This document shows, piece by piece, positions 1 to 11,146 of a stretch of 64,000 bases of DNA. The DNA comes from Celoporthe dispersa (lineage: Eukaryota > Ascomycota > Sordariomycetes > Diaporthales > Cryphonectriaceae). A model generated the notes under the pieces. That model was not told the DNA's origin, did not search any database, and saw only the letters and a program-made list of their open reading frames with translations. The stretch's first letter is position 1. Each line of letters starts with the position of its first letter. Where the stretch lies: positions 2,480,001 to 2,544,000 of the forward strand of contig WAID01000006.1 in assembly GCA_016584495.1 (NCBI GenBank). Reading direction: 5' to 3'. A program made the translations under genes and the position numbers.

Positions 1-1506
1 CCTCACACGTCGCCGTCCTGTACCTGAATTAGTCGAAATTCTCAATACTCATCCTCTATTCCTCTTCGGTCCCAATTTTTGTTCTTGATACTATTCGAAT
101 TATTCTTCCACCGGTTGCACAGACCCGTCTCTGGCCTCTTCCACGCGGGGTTCTGGGTGGATAGCATAAGTCGCGACGTATCACTTGTTATTTCTTTGTT
201 TTTGAATCGTCCTCGATCAAATTTTTTCCCCCTATTATTATTCTCTTGAAGAAAAGAAAAGTTTCTTCATCCAACCTCCCTTTCAAGATTCTCCTTGACT
301 CGGACAGGTGGATAGCCTTTCCGCCGCTCGTTCAACCGGCGGCGGATAGGCAGAAGCCAACAATCGACGGGATACGCCAGACGTTGGAGCAACACGTCAC
401 GAGAGGGGAGGGAAATATTATCACTACCCCTTGGTGACTGGACGAGACAGCGGTGGGAAAAGCCCCGATCCGAATGGATTGCGCGCGGGCGAGGTGAAAG
501 ACCAAATTATGATACCCCTGCGGTTGTGAAAGACGCAAGAAGGAGCAGGCAAGCTAGCTGATGCGGAGCGAGTGGGTTGAAGGATACCAAAAAATTCTCA
601 AAGGTGGTAGTGGTTGCTTGAGTTTTGGAACACGTAGTCTATGCCTTGGTTGTCCTTGTGTGCAGGACCAGCAGCACATGCCGTCCTGACGGGCCTCATC
701 CGATGGTGCTGTAGTGTTGTTTGTGTGTACTGAGCATTGGTCGCTGCCGCCAGACATGTCGCTGCCCTGCGGATCTTCTCATCACGAGGTGCAGTTCAAC
801 GTCGCCGCGATGAAGAAGAACCTTATGAGCCTCATTGGCGCTGTCCCGATGGTCACCTATTGTTCACAACTCCCCTCTCGAATGCCACAGGCCTGCCTAC
901 ACCTATCATTACCAGGTGTCCATGTCAAGTAATATGCCGTGCTTACTACTTTTCTATAGCCACACTCGGCTCGAAGGCGACGTTACCCGGCCCCGACCAT
1001 GCCCACCACCCGCAACCATCATCCATGCGTGGTCTGACAAGCTGCGCTGTGCGCACTTGCGCACGACAACACACCCCAGACTCTTTTTCTCCGCACTCCT
1101 GTAACCAACAGTCAAGTGGGCTGTGCCAAGGATGCAGAGATCAGCACAGGCGGCCCCAGCCCACGCCGCCGTGCCCTCGACGGCCTAGCAGGGGGCGGGA
1201 CAAGGTCTGCGCCTTTTGGAGACGGGCCCTCAGTGCGCGAATGCGCAGGAAGAACGGGTTGTTGTGGTGTCCCCACATGGAAGATTCTGGTTCGTCGCTG
1301 CGGGAGCAGGGGCTTGGCTGGAAGGTGCGGGTATGACTGGGCGTGAGATTGATTGATATGGGACGGGCTTGCCTTTTACCTAGCACTATTGTCTTTTTTC
1401 GGAAGGTTTTATTTCTCGTTGCTGCGAAAATCTGTTGATGCTCAATCGTGCTCGGAATTATTTCATATACTGACCGGGAAGAGAGAGCGCAGCTCTGTCA
1501 ACCACC
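1..1506. other. Gene-free left edge, probable 5' region of the kinase gene
   Basis: No open frame here has coding character. The longest (737-1336, + strand) is rich in Cys, His, Arg and Pro, resembles no family and overlaps equally open frames on both strands. The last 150 bases before 1507 are pyrimidine-rich and probably leader sequence of the kinase gene. Confidence 0.5.
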
Positions 1507-4500
1507 ATGACGGCTCCTGAGATGGACCTCGACGAGGCCCTCGCTGGTGCAGTGCAGCCGATCACCGGAGAAGGCATTGAAGGGAAGACGCCCCAGGCTG
1601 CGGCGGAGTCACGATGGACGTCGACCTCATCAGTCGAGTCTGAACTGGATCACTTTTGGGTATGCATGCCCAACATTGCCCACTTCCTCCCCACCAAAGT
1701 ACCCTGCAGTACTCTCCCAACAGGAGCAAACTATGCTGACAATGCTCACAGCACGATTCGGTAAGTCTACTGAAGGAGTCATCCGTGTGGCTAGGGGTTT
1801 TCCAAAGCCCAACACCACCAACAATAAATGTCAACCAGGACAACAAGCGGGCGGCTGACTGACCATCGCAGACTGCCTCTCTAAACCACTTTTATACCAC
1901 ACAAGATACAGTCAACACCCTTGACTCGTTCGACTTCAACGATGACAACCTCTTCTTGGGGCCCTTCGACTCCTGCAGCACTGGCCTGCCACACCACCAG
2001 ACCCAAGACAGCGCTCGGCATATGACCGAGGCATCAGCGGCGGGCGTCGAGTCCTTTGACTTTGCCGGCACACAGATGAGCTCGGTTGTGCCAGAGCTAC
2101 AACAGCCCGTTGTACCGATGAGCAATGCCTTTGATGTGTCGACATGGGCTATCCCCACTACGGCCGACAGTGACTACTCAGCGCTGAAAGACCGGCTGAG
2201 CAACGCCATGGTCCGAGGTGACGGTGACCAGCTCTTCATCCCAGAGGATTCGCTCGCGGCCATCCTGTCACACCAGAACTTCACGACAGAGCTCCGCAGG
2301 CACCTCCCCCTCCATGCCGGCCCGGGAGCTGCGGCAGCTTGCCACACAAGTCACGGTCAAGGACCCCCACAAAACCAGCCCACCCCAGATCGGCCTCCTG
2401 CGGACGTTCGCCATCCTCGTCTTGCTGGACATGCCACACAAGATCATCGACTTCGCCTCCGAGGGGCTGGCCAACGACGACAGGCCGCTGGTCAGGGTTA
2501 AAGTGGCCAGCGCCCCGGCGGCCGGAGAGCCTCTGTTCCAGCTCCGCAGGAGGGACGCGCCGGGGACGCCGCTGCGCTGCTTCAGCGGCTGGTCGCAGGC
2601 CGAGATCGACGCGTACGAACGGCTCCAGTGGCGGGTATGCAGCCCTGTGTTCTGGGAGATCTCGGAGCAGCAGGAGGGCGACTTTCTCGACCTGGACGAG
2701 GCGACCGTGCTTCCCTACATCGAGTCGTGGCAGAACAGGAAGCACGACCACTACAAGGGCGGTAACTCTGAAGTCTGGAAGGTCAAGATCCACGAGGCGC
2801 ACCACAAGTTCCAGAACGTCAACGCGCTGGTGCCCAACAATCCTTACTTTGCCATCAAGAGGCTCAAGTCCAAGGACGACGAGGCCTTCCGGCGTGAGGT
2901 GCGCAACCTGCTTCGTCTGCACAACGCCGAACATCCCAACCTTCTCTCGCTGCTCGCTACGTACAAGTACAAGGGCTACTATCATTTGGTCTTCCCCTGG
3001 GCCGACGGTGACCTGCGTAGACTGTGGCAGTCCACGCCGAAACCGCAGGCGGGTAAGGAGGAGATGCGGTGGCTGGCGAGCCAGTGTGCCAGTATCGCCT
3101 CTGCCTTGAAGTCTGTCCATGCCGGTGCCGAGAGCTGGATGCAAAATCCGGGTGACGGGCCCAGCGACAAGCAGCGCATGGCCATGAACAAGTTTGGTCT
3201 TCATGGTGATATCAAGCCGGAGAACATCTTTATCTTCAGCAAGGGCCAGCAGAAGAAGGCCCTGGCCATGGGTCTGCCGTACATGTCGGAGGACAACAGC
3301 CGCAGCAGCAGCAGCAGCAGCAGCAGCAGCTCGAGCCCCTCACCGGACCGCAGCTCGCGCAGCGCAGCCCATCGTCGGTGGCCGACGAGTGTGTCATGAG
3401 TATCGGTGACTTCGGTGGAGGTGAATTCTTCGACCCGTCCTCCAACCCCGACCCCCTCAAGCAGATTACGGTTGCCTACAGACCGCCTGAGTACGATACG
3501 AAGCTGAGGCCCGTATCGCGTTCCTGGGATGTCTGGGGTCTGGGCTGTACCTATCTCGAGTTCGTGACCTGGTTCCTGTTGGGCCCCAGCGGCCTGACCG
3601 AGTTTGCAAGGCGGAGGACGACGAGGACGGCGGCCGGCAAGTTGTCGGACGAGTATTTCGAGACGTTTATCGATGCGAGCCAGACCGGTGGAGTTGGGGC
3701 TACCCTAAAGGAGTCCGTCTTGGCTGTGAGTCACTTTTATACTTGCAACCCTGTCTCTCTCTCTCTCTCTTCTCATCTTCTTATTGCTGTTCTTCATGTC
3801 ACTGTTCCCTCTATCCTATCCTCCTCTCCTAGTTGCCCACCTTCGTAGCTCTTCCCTCCAGATCCGGTCCTCATACTCCCGACCACCGACCATTCATCTT
3901 GACTCGGCCTGCCGGTATCTTTGCGTACTAACCATGATCTTCAGTGGATCAACGACCTGTACCGCCACAAGAACGCTTCCCAGTTCATCCGGGACTTCCT
4001 CGACTACATCACCAACCGCATGTTTATCGTCGAAAACGCCTTTCTCACGCGTGCCTCCGGTGCCGAGGTCGCCGACCACCTGAACCAGCTCACCCGCAAG
4101 TGTCTGGAGAGTGATGTCTACTGTCTGCCAAGCCCCGTCATCAAGACCCCCTGGGACGTTGTCGCCGCCAGCCCGACCAGCAGCAGCAGCGACTTCGCCG
4201 TCCTGTCGGGATCCGGCAGCTTGAACGACTTCGCCGGCTCAGCCTTCAGCAACACGGTCGTCACAGAGGATGTAGCAGCCACCGCAGCAGCAACCGCCGC
4301 GGTGCCAAGCGCGTGGCACTTCTCCACGCTGGATGATGTCGCCACGCTGGGCCAGTGGAACACCGCGCCCATCATGCCGGTGGGCGGCCCCTCTTACGCG
4401 AGCCTGAGCTGTGCGGACCTGCTGAGCGGCTGGAACTACACCGCGCCCGTCGCGTGGAACAACAACCACCACAGTACAAGCCCAACAACCAGCGGGGCTG

Positions 4501-5535
4501 TGGAGAGGAAGAGGAAGAGGGTGGTCGAGGACGTCACGGACGAGCACGACAGGCGTGTCTCGCCCAAGACATCGTCGACGAGCCCGAGCGAGCACTCTCC
4601 GCAGACGACAACGAGCGGCTCTTCTTCGGCGGTCGAGTCGCCTGTCGTCGAGGCGGGCAGGAACAACGAAAAGAAGCCCGAGAAGAGGTTTGCTTGTCCG
4701 TATTACAAGAACAACCCGGGCAAATTTCGGCAGAAACGGACTTGCTGTGGGCCGGGTTGGCCTACGGTGCATCGGGTGAAGTAGGTTCCACGATCATATC
4801 ACCTGCCCATATCGTGTCTGTATCTCTTACTAACCCATCTTCAACAGAGAACATCTGTACCGGTGTCACACCATCGGCAAACACACTTGCAGCCGCTGCA
4901 TGAAGCGCTGCAAGAGCGCGGCGGATCTCCTGGCCCACCAGCGGGCTGACGTCCCCTGTGAGACGAGGACGGATGCGTTCCCGGAGGGCACCATGATGCC
5001 GTCCCAGGAGGAGGCCCTGCGGGTGAAAAAGCGGGTGCCGCCCAACACAACCGAGGAGCAGAGGTGGAACGAGGTGTACATGGTACTCTTCCCAGATTCG
5101 GGTTTGGACTCGCTACCCACGCCTTGTAAGTCAAGCCTGACAGGCCAACCCCGGCCTCGCCCTCTCTCTCTCTCTCTCCTCGGCCAACTTGCTAATGCCA
5201 TATTCTCTCTGTTAGTCTACGAAGACGACCCAACCGATGCCCGTAACACAGACGAAACCTCCCTCCTCACAAAACTCAACAACGAGTCCCTCGATGGTGA
5301 TGCTTGGTTCTGCAGCCCGTCTGATTACGAGCAGTACCTGAGCCGCAGCCTCCCGCAGCGGGTCCAGCGGGAGCTGGAGAGGCAGGTCCAGAAGGACTTT
5401 GGGTTCTTTGGGGACGAGATGCAGACCAGACGCGTGGTGGATATAGTGCAGAAGCTGCAGCTGAGGTTGTTTCGGCAGTTTCAGCAGCAGGGGGCGGGAA
5501 GGCATACCGGCCTTGGGTCTGATGGTGGTGGGTGA
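1507..5535 (+). CDS. Protein kinase with C-terminal C2H2-type zinc-finger region
   Basis: Predicted Ser/Thr kinase of about 1146 aa. Exons: 1507-1659, 1872-3725, 3945-4780, 4848-5125 and 5216-5535. An alternative small exon at 1724-1760 has good splice sites but gives the wrong phase. The kinase domain spans about residues 340-690: glycine loop GGNSEVWKV, FAIKRL lysine, REVRNL glutamate, HGDIKPEN catalytic loop, IGDFGGG metal motif and RPPEYD. All key residues are present, so activity is likely. At about residues 918-985 a Cys/His-rich block (ACPYYKNNP, TVHRVKEHLYRCH, CSRCMKRC) matches the C2H2 region often found in fungal regulatory proteins. The tail is acidic and glutamine-rich. The frame breaks twice: one extra C in the C5 run 2306-2310, and a net -1 shift between about 3290 and 3390 around a CAG repeat. 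Substrate and partner are unknown. Confidence 0.8.
3303..3329 (+). repeat. CAG/AGC trinucleotide repeat in the kinase gene
   Basis: Nine CAG units lie between the catalytic loop and the DFG motif of the kinase. Read in the upstream frame they give poly-Ser, in the downstream frame poly-Gln. The reading frame changes within about 50 bases of this tract, so its length or sequence may be wrong here. Confidence 0.8.
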
Positions 5536-5897
5536 GGATTCATTAAGCACTAAAAGGAGAAGAATTTGTTATATGAATGATGGATGCTGGATGATAAGTC
5601 TAAGAAGGATCAAGGGCTGGACTAGGACGGGGCAGATTGTTCACACAGAGGCTGGACTATATGCTATCGACACAGATGATCATTCTCTCATTTAAAGCAA
5701 TAATGAATTCACGGCCGCACATGCTAATTATACCAAATGTACAAAATACTGCTAATGTGTCTAATGTATTCTCTCAAACCAGGCTCAAACCCACTCGCTG
5801 TCCAGTCTGTACAGACTATAGCAAACTCAGAAGGAAAGGAGGGAAAATAAAGAGAAGAGAGAAAAAAAAGAAAATAAACCGGTCCTCCTCTCACCAT
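5536..5897. other. Convergent 3' intergenic region
   Basis: AT-rich spacer between the 3' ends of the kinase and aldo-keto reductase genes. It probably holds both 3' UTRs. I see no further gene. Confidence 0.5.
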
Positions 5898-6991
5898 CTA
5901 CAGCTCGTCAACACGTCCTAGGTCAATATGATCATCAAGATCGGCAAACAGCTTCACTCCCCACTGCTTACTGGGATTACTAAACCGGGCCTTTTTGTCC
6001 TGCCCAGCAATCGCCTCCATCTCCTCCTCAGTGAACGTGATCCTGCGCGCCGCCACATTCTCCGCGAGGTGCTCCTCCGAGGTGCTCTTGGGGATCACAA
6101 TGGTGCCGCGCTGAATTCCCCAGGCCAGCACGACCTGGGCGGGCGTGGCGCCCTTCTTGGCGGCCAGGTCGGTCCAGAAGGGGTCCTTCAGCAAGGGGTC
6201 GAGGTTCTTTCGTCCGTCGTAGATGGGGTTCGTGTTGCCAAACGGCGAGTAGGCGATGACTTTGACACCGGCGTCGGCGTGGTAGTCGACAAAGTCCTGC
6301 TGCTGGAGGTACGGGTGCGTCTCGAACTCGTGGGCATACGGGCAGACCTCGCACGCCGCCAGGATGGCCTCCACGTCGGCGCGCGCAAAGTTGGACAGGC
6401 CGATGTGTCGGGTGAGGTTGGCGCGGACAAACCCCTCCATCGTGCGCCACGTGTCGAGGAGCGTGGTGGTGGTGTCCAGCTCTGTGCTGCCCGGCACGAA
6501 CGCGACGGGCCAGTGCACCAGGTAGAGGTCCAGCTGCTCGAGCCCCAGGCGGTCGAGGGTCTCGCGGAGGGCGCCTTGGGCCTCGGCTTGTCTGTGGTGC
6601 GAGTTCCAGAGTTTGGAGGTCACCCAGATGTCGTCACGGGGGAGAGCCGCGGCTGCGATGCCCCTGCCGGTCTGGTCCTCGTTTCCTGGTTTGATAAGGT
6701 AAGTGAGGTGGCCCCAAGCGGTCCGGCGCTGTGCCCCTCTAGGAGGAGCATGTTTTGGAGACAAAGAAGAGGAGGAGGAGGAGGGCAAAGGACACACAAA
6801 GACTCACGGTAGATCCAGGCGGCATCGATGTGATCGTAGCCGTTCTTGAGGCCGAACTCGACGGCGTGAGGGACCTTTCCCCGGTCTGACAGCCATGTTC
6901 CCAGGCCCAGAGATGGGATGTCCTGAAGCGCGGCGGTGCACGTCGCGAAGAGACCACCGACGATGATGAGCGACGATGTCCTGAGGGCCAT
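5898..6991 (-). CDS. Aldo-keto reductase with signal peptide and VDEL tail
   Basis: NAD(P)H-dependent aldehyde/ketone reductase of 323 aa, encoded by exons 6991-6808 and 6685-5898 around a 122-nt intron. The family tetrad is visible: Asp56 (HIDAAWIY), Tyr61, Lys86 (TSKLWN) and His119 (LVHWP), together with LSNF and an IPKS cofactor motif. I chose the ATG at 6991 because it opens a hydrophobic leader (ALRTSSLIIVGGLFATCTA) just before the usual AKR start IPSLGLGTW; codons upstream lack an ATG. Most AKRs are cytosolic, so the leader is odd. The last four residues, VDEL, resemble an HDEL/KDEL-type ER-retrieval signal, which would fit a lumenal enzyme. Substrate unknown. Confidence 0.9.
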
Positions 6992-7916
6992 TGTGCCTTG
7001 GCGATGCTCAGTCTGTCCGGTGAAAGAATTGTCAGGATTTGAAGGTCTCAAAAAGATTCACGCCAGAGGCTTTTGTCTCAAACAAAACAGTTATTGCCAC
7101 AACACCTCTCTCTCTTGCGCACACACATATCCTTCAAGAATTCCCCTCCCAGTGTTACAATCGATGGCATCATCCCGCATCTCCACTGCCCACCCACCGG
7201 TGCCGGCTGCCCCGGAGACCGGCACCAATCCATCCTCCTATCTTCAGGGGTGCAGCCGTGCTGCTGTAGATGGCTTCAGCGGCTAATTTTCTGGCACTCA
7301 TTAACAGCCTACTGCGTTTTTGTATCAGAGGTCTGTCCTTCCTCCAAGAATCGGGTGCAAAATGGCTTCTACGTTGCAGGTGCTTATCCTCAGTCCTCTG
7401 ACACCTCCGGGCGGTGTCAGGGACTCGAAAAGGAAGCCACGTCTTGGGGATGTGCCAGCAAAAGCCTCAATCAATTTATTAATACGCTTCACGGCGCCAA
7501 ACAGATCAGGTCGTAATAATATAGGTCATTAGTGCGGACTGCGAGAGTTTTGCAGGTCTCTTCAAGACTAATGGCAGCGACAACTTGAGGGCAAATGCCT
7601 GGTGAGCCTTCCGAAGAAATATCACATTGGCAGCTTCTGTTGCCTCAAGACCAGTGATCTGTCTTCTAGTGTGAGCAGGAGCATCTTGATAGTGCTTGTT
7701 CAGAAGGTAAACATTCGTTCTCTACCAACATCGCTTGATCTTGTCACTGCTCGGCTTCAACCATCCCGCTACTATTTGGATAAAGCAACCTGCCGCTCGA
7801 TTGCATCCACAGCTCAGTTCCTACACCTATAGGCTCTCATCAGACGTCTGACTGGATTCCCCCACCTACAAACCAATCCTTCCAGCACGTATCCTTGCTC
7901 GAAATCAGAGAAAACG
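6992..7916. other. Divergent promoter region of the AKR and ML-protein genes
   Basis: The two flanking genes point away from each other, so this segment holds both promoters. Small open frames here have no coding character. No convincing TATA box or repeat was seen. Confidence 0.45.
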
Positions 7917-8609
7917 ATGCTGTTCGCTGCTTCTGCCACCGTCTGGACGCTCCTCGTGGGGCTGACTTGGGCCTCACCCGTGGAGCAGCATGGGGGGATG
8001 ACGGCCTGGGACACACTGTCACAAGAAGTCGCCAGCGCGACATCGATGCTGTTCTCGAGAGCACCAGGAGATCCTGTAGCCGGAAACGCGAACATATATC
8101 ACTGCAAGAATGCTGGCCAGAACGAAATCGCAGCGTTTGACTTCATCGACATGTCGCCTCAGGTACTCCACAGGTAACTACTACGCAGCAGCAAAACCTG
8201 CACATCCACAAATCAATTCACTAATACCCGCGTGTGTGTACCAGGAACTCGGACCTCAACGTCACAGTGATTGGCCGGCTCCGCCAGCTGGTGGAGGATG
8301 GAGCTATGCTGGAGATCAAGATCAAATACTCGGTGTTACCTGTCCCTGTTGTGCGGCGCAAAGATTCTCTCTGTGACTTGTTGAAGCACGCTGGGGTCTC
8401 GTGTCCGATCTCAGCGGGCGAGCTGGGTTTTGACAAGACATGGCACATCCCAGACAGACTCATCCCTCCGGTAAGGCCCTGCTTGCGGCTTCTATATGCT
8501 TGTTTAGAGATTAACTGAACTGCAGGGAATGTACCATATCAATGTCAATGCATATACGAAGGACAAGGTTCCCATTACCTGCCTAAACATCGACCAGAGG
8601 TTTAAGTAA
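7917..8609 (+). CDS. Secreted ML-domain (NPC2-like) lipid-binding protein
   Basis: Small secreted protein of 188 aa from exons 7917-8173, 8245-8470 and 8526-8609. A signal peptide (residues 1-19, ending LVGLTWA) precedes the mature chain. The rest fits the MD-2-related lipid-recognition (ML) domain found in NPC2 and the fungal phosphatidylglycerol/phosphatidylinositol transfer proteins: HCKNAG at the start, the IKIKYSVLPVPV strand, LCDLLKHAGVSCPI, then IPPGMYHINVNAYTKD and ITCLNI near the end. Cysteines spaced for the family's disulfides are present. Such proteins bind sterols or phospholipids in the vacuole lumen or outside the cell. The exact ligand cannot be read from the sequence. It is somewhat longer than family members of about 150-175 aa because of its N-terminal linker. 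Confidence 0.85.
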
Positions 8610-9156
8610 TGGATGCCATCCTGCCGCTGACAGATGGCCAGACGTATTTATGCTTTTGTGTGGATACCTGTTGACAAGTCCCCTGAATAAAAAGAAATGG
8701 TAGAAGAGGCGATGGTAGTTATTATGACCAGCAAGAGGAAGGCCACCGGCCTGGTGGGTTGGGATAAGGGGGGAGAGAAGAGTCTTCCTTAATGGACAAC
8801 ACCACCTACCTAGAAAATCATATCTAGTTGCATGCTTGTCAAGCATCAGTGGCACACCACAAAGCCTGCCGCAATCCCATCCGCTGCGTTAGACCAAAGT
8901 ATCAATAAAGCGATTATGGGCCACTGGTCGATTACATAAATCACAAGCTATAGGCATATTAAATACTGGGTCACGCACTTGTTCATGTGAGCTTTTTGAC
9001 AAAGTGAAATGACGTTCTGTTCTCGACCCCGAAATCCATTATTTACACTTTTACATTGTGTACCAATGGTAATGTACGCCTGCTGAGATGCCGCTAACGA
9101 GGCGCCATGCAATGCCAAAACCCATAAGAGTTCTCTTTCTATTTCTAGGACTTTGA
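8610..9156. other. Convergent intergenic region
   Basis: AT-rich spacer between the 3' ends of the ML-protein and P450 genes. No supported gene. Confidence 0.5.
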
Positions 9157-11045
9157 TCAAGAGCATTCAATCAGGCATCTCTTGCCCTTTGGAGGAGCCA
9201 AGAAGTACACTATCTGCTCCATGTCGTCGTCGGTCATGCCCTCTCGAGTCGACCTCTTTGCATTGGGAAAGGCGCGGAAGAAGCGCGCGGTGGCCAGGCG
9301 TAATTCCAGACGGGCAAGATGAAGGCCGAGGCAGACTGTCCCGGACCGTCAGTACCAGCAAGTCTTGACTACAAAGCACACATACACGCACATGCGTGCG
9401 TGTGCCACCAGGTTTGGACAAGAGACTTACTTCTGGAGCCACCGCCGAATGGCATGGAGAGATCCTTCATCTCCTTTGTAGGGTTGGCCCAACGGGAGGG
9501 GTCGAATTTGTCGGGATCAGGGAAGACCTCGGGGTTTCTGTGTAGGGTCCAGGCCTGGGTGCACACGATGGATCCGCCTGGGAGGTAGTGGCCGCTGAGC
9601 GTGGCACCTCCTGGAGGCACAACCCGGGGAAGAGCAGAGGGGGCGGGAGCATGCAGCCGCAGGCTCTCTTCGATCACCTGGCTCAGATACGGAAGGCGCT
9701 GCAGGTCCTTGTCATGATAGTCCACGGGAAGCTGCTGGAGCTCCTGGACGAGCCTGTCTCTGACCTCTGGGAGGCCGCACACGCGCCACACCAGGTAGGT
9801 CATCGTGAGCGCGGTCGTATCACTCCCTGCGATAATGTAGAGCTGAGCCTCGGACAGGATCTCCTTGAACGTCAGGGAAGCCTCCTCCTCCTCCTTGAAG
9901 AGCCTCTTGAAGAGAGATGGCACTGGTGCGGCCGGGTCCTGCTCCACCAGGTTCTGATACTGCTGCAGCAGTTGGGTCGCAAATTTGATATTGTTCTTCA
10001 TGACTTGGGTATTGTCGCTAAAACCTGGGATAGGCGCGCCGTAGTAAGCAAGTTTTGCTAACAAGGGGAATGCGGTTCGCTTGGCGCCTGCGACAGCGAT
10101 CTTCTCGAGGTTTCGGCTGTATTCATTTTTCTGTTCAAGTCAGTATCTACGCCGCATACTGCTCCACATACACCTTGGGATAGTTAAATCAGCGCACCTC
10201 TCCGAGTTCTAGCATCTTGAAAGATTCACCAAAGGTAAGCTCGCCAATGACATCGGTAGCCATCTGTGCAGCTAGAGCATCAGCGGTCTGCTCAAAATGG
10301 TGACGGGCGAGGCATTTGAGATCCGAAAGACTCTTGATTGACATGGACTTACAAAAAGCCACCACTTGAACACGTCAGCCACGCCCCGGGTCTCCATCTC
10401 CCTCGCCATGCGCTCGATGGCTAGGTTGACTCGGCCTTCTACGACTGGGTGGAAGGTCTGCAGGGACGCGTCGGAGAACCCGCCGGACAGAAGCTTCCGG
10501 TGCTGGCGGTGGTACTGGATATCGCTTGTGTTGAAGACATTCTCTACGAGAACGATATTAGCAGTGGGAAAGGAGACCAGTGCATGGTGGACGGTAATTA
10601 CCTGCGGTATCACCCGGTGGCTTGATTGCACCGTAGAATCTGGGCGATTTGATATAGGTCGCCTTGACGGTGTGGATCTCTTTGACTGAGGCAACGTCCG
10701 TCACGTCGACTTCGTCTGGACCAACCCGAACGATTGGGCCTGGATAAAGCATGCTTCAATTAGCAAAAGAAAGAAAAAAATAGCAGGCAGACACTGATAT
10801 TAGTGGTAAGTGTGTGAAGGCTGACCATATTTCTGATGTAGATCATGAACGTATCTGGCTCTTTTTCCTGCAAGGCCATAATACTTGAGAACCTGGCCCG
10901 TGAAAAGGGAGTACCAAGGCCCTGGCACTTTGGCTAGGGGCGTGGAGAGCGCGTTGTACACATATGCCAACACAGCCAGCCCAAGGACGCCGAGCGCCAG
11001 GTAGCGATTTTGCTCGCTAATATTGGTGAAAAGGATATCTGTCAT
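9157..11045 (-). CDS. Cytochrome P450 monooxygenase
   Basis: Heme-thiolate monooxygenase of 505 aa in six exons: 11045-10826, 10739-10602, 10543-10353, 10287-10198, 10130-9431 and 9335-9157. It has an N-terminal membrane anchor (ALGVLGLAVLAYVYNAL) followed by the proline hinge KVPGPW, so it sits on the ER with the catalytic domain in the cytosol. Family motifs: oxygen-binding helix AGSDTT, ESLR (ExxR), FDPSRW and heme loop FGGGSRICLG with ligand Cys448. The segment MATDVIGELTFGESF is typical of fungal microsomal P450s of secondary metabolism. The heme loop is split by the last intron (9336-9430). The substrate cannot be inferred. With the tyrosinase and MFS gene downstream it may belong to a small tailoring cluster. 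Confidence 0.93.
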
Positions 11046-11138
11046 TCTGCGACGTTAATCCTTCGATATTGGAGGGAGACGATAAAATCCAGACCCAAGA
11101 CGTCTTGGGCGCCAAGGTGGAGGGGAAAGGTTGTGTGC

Positions 11139-11146
11139 TATATATA
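11139..11146 (-). promoter_or_regulatory. TATA-like element of the P450 gene
   Basis: The octamer TATATATA lies about 95-100 bp upstream of the P450 ATG at 11045. Assigned by position and sequence only. Confidence 0.4.

Noticed and set aside
737..1336. 199-codon plus-strand frame near the left edge
   Set aside because: Composition is random-like (Cys, His, Arg, Pro-rich), other frames are equally open and no domain or splice context supports it.
2281..3204. 307-codon minus-strand frame
   Set aside because: Antisense shadow of the kinase exon in GC-rich coding sequence.
5928..6812. 294-codon plus-strand frame
   Set aside because: Antisense to the aldo-keto reductase, whose catalytic residues prove the minus-strand reading.
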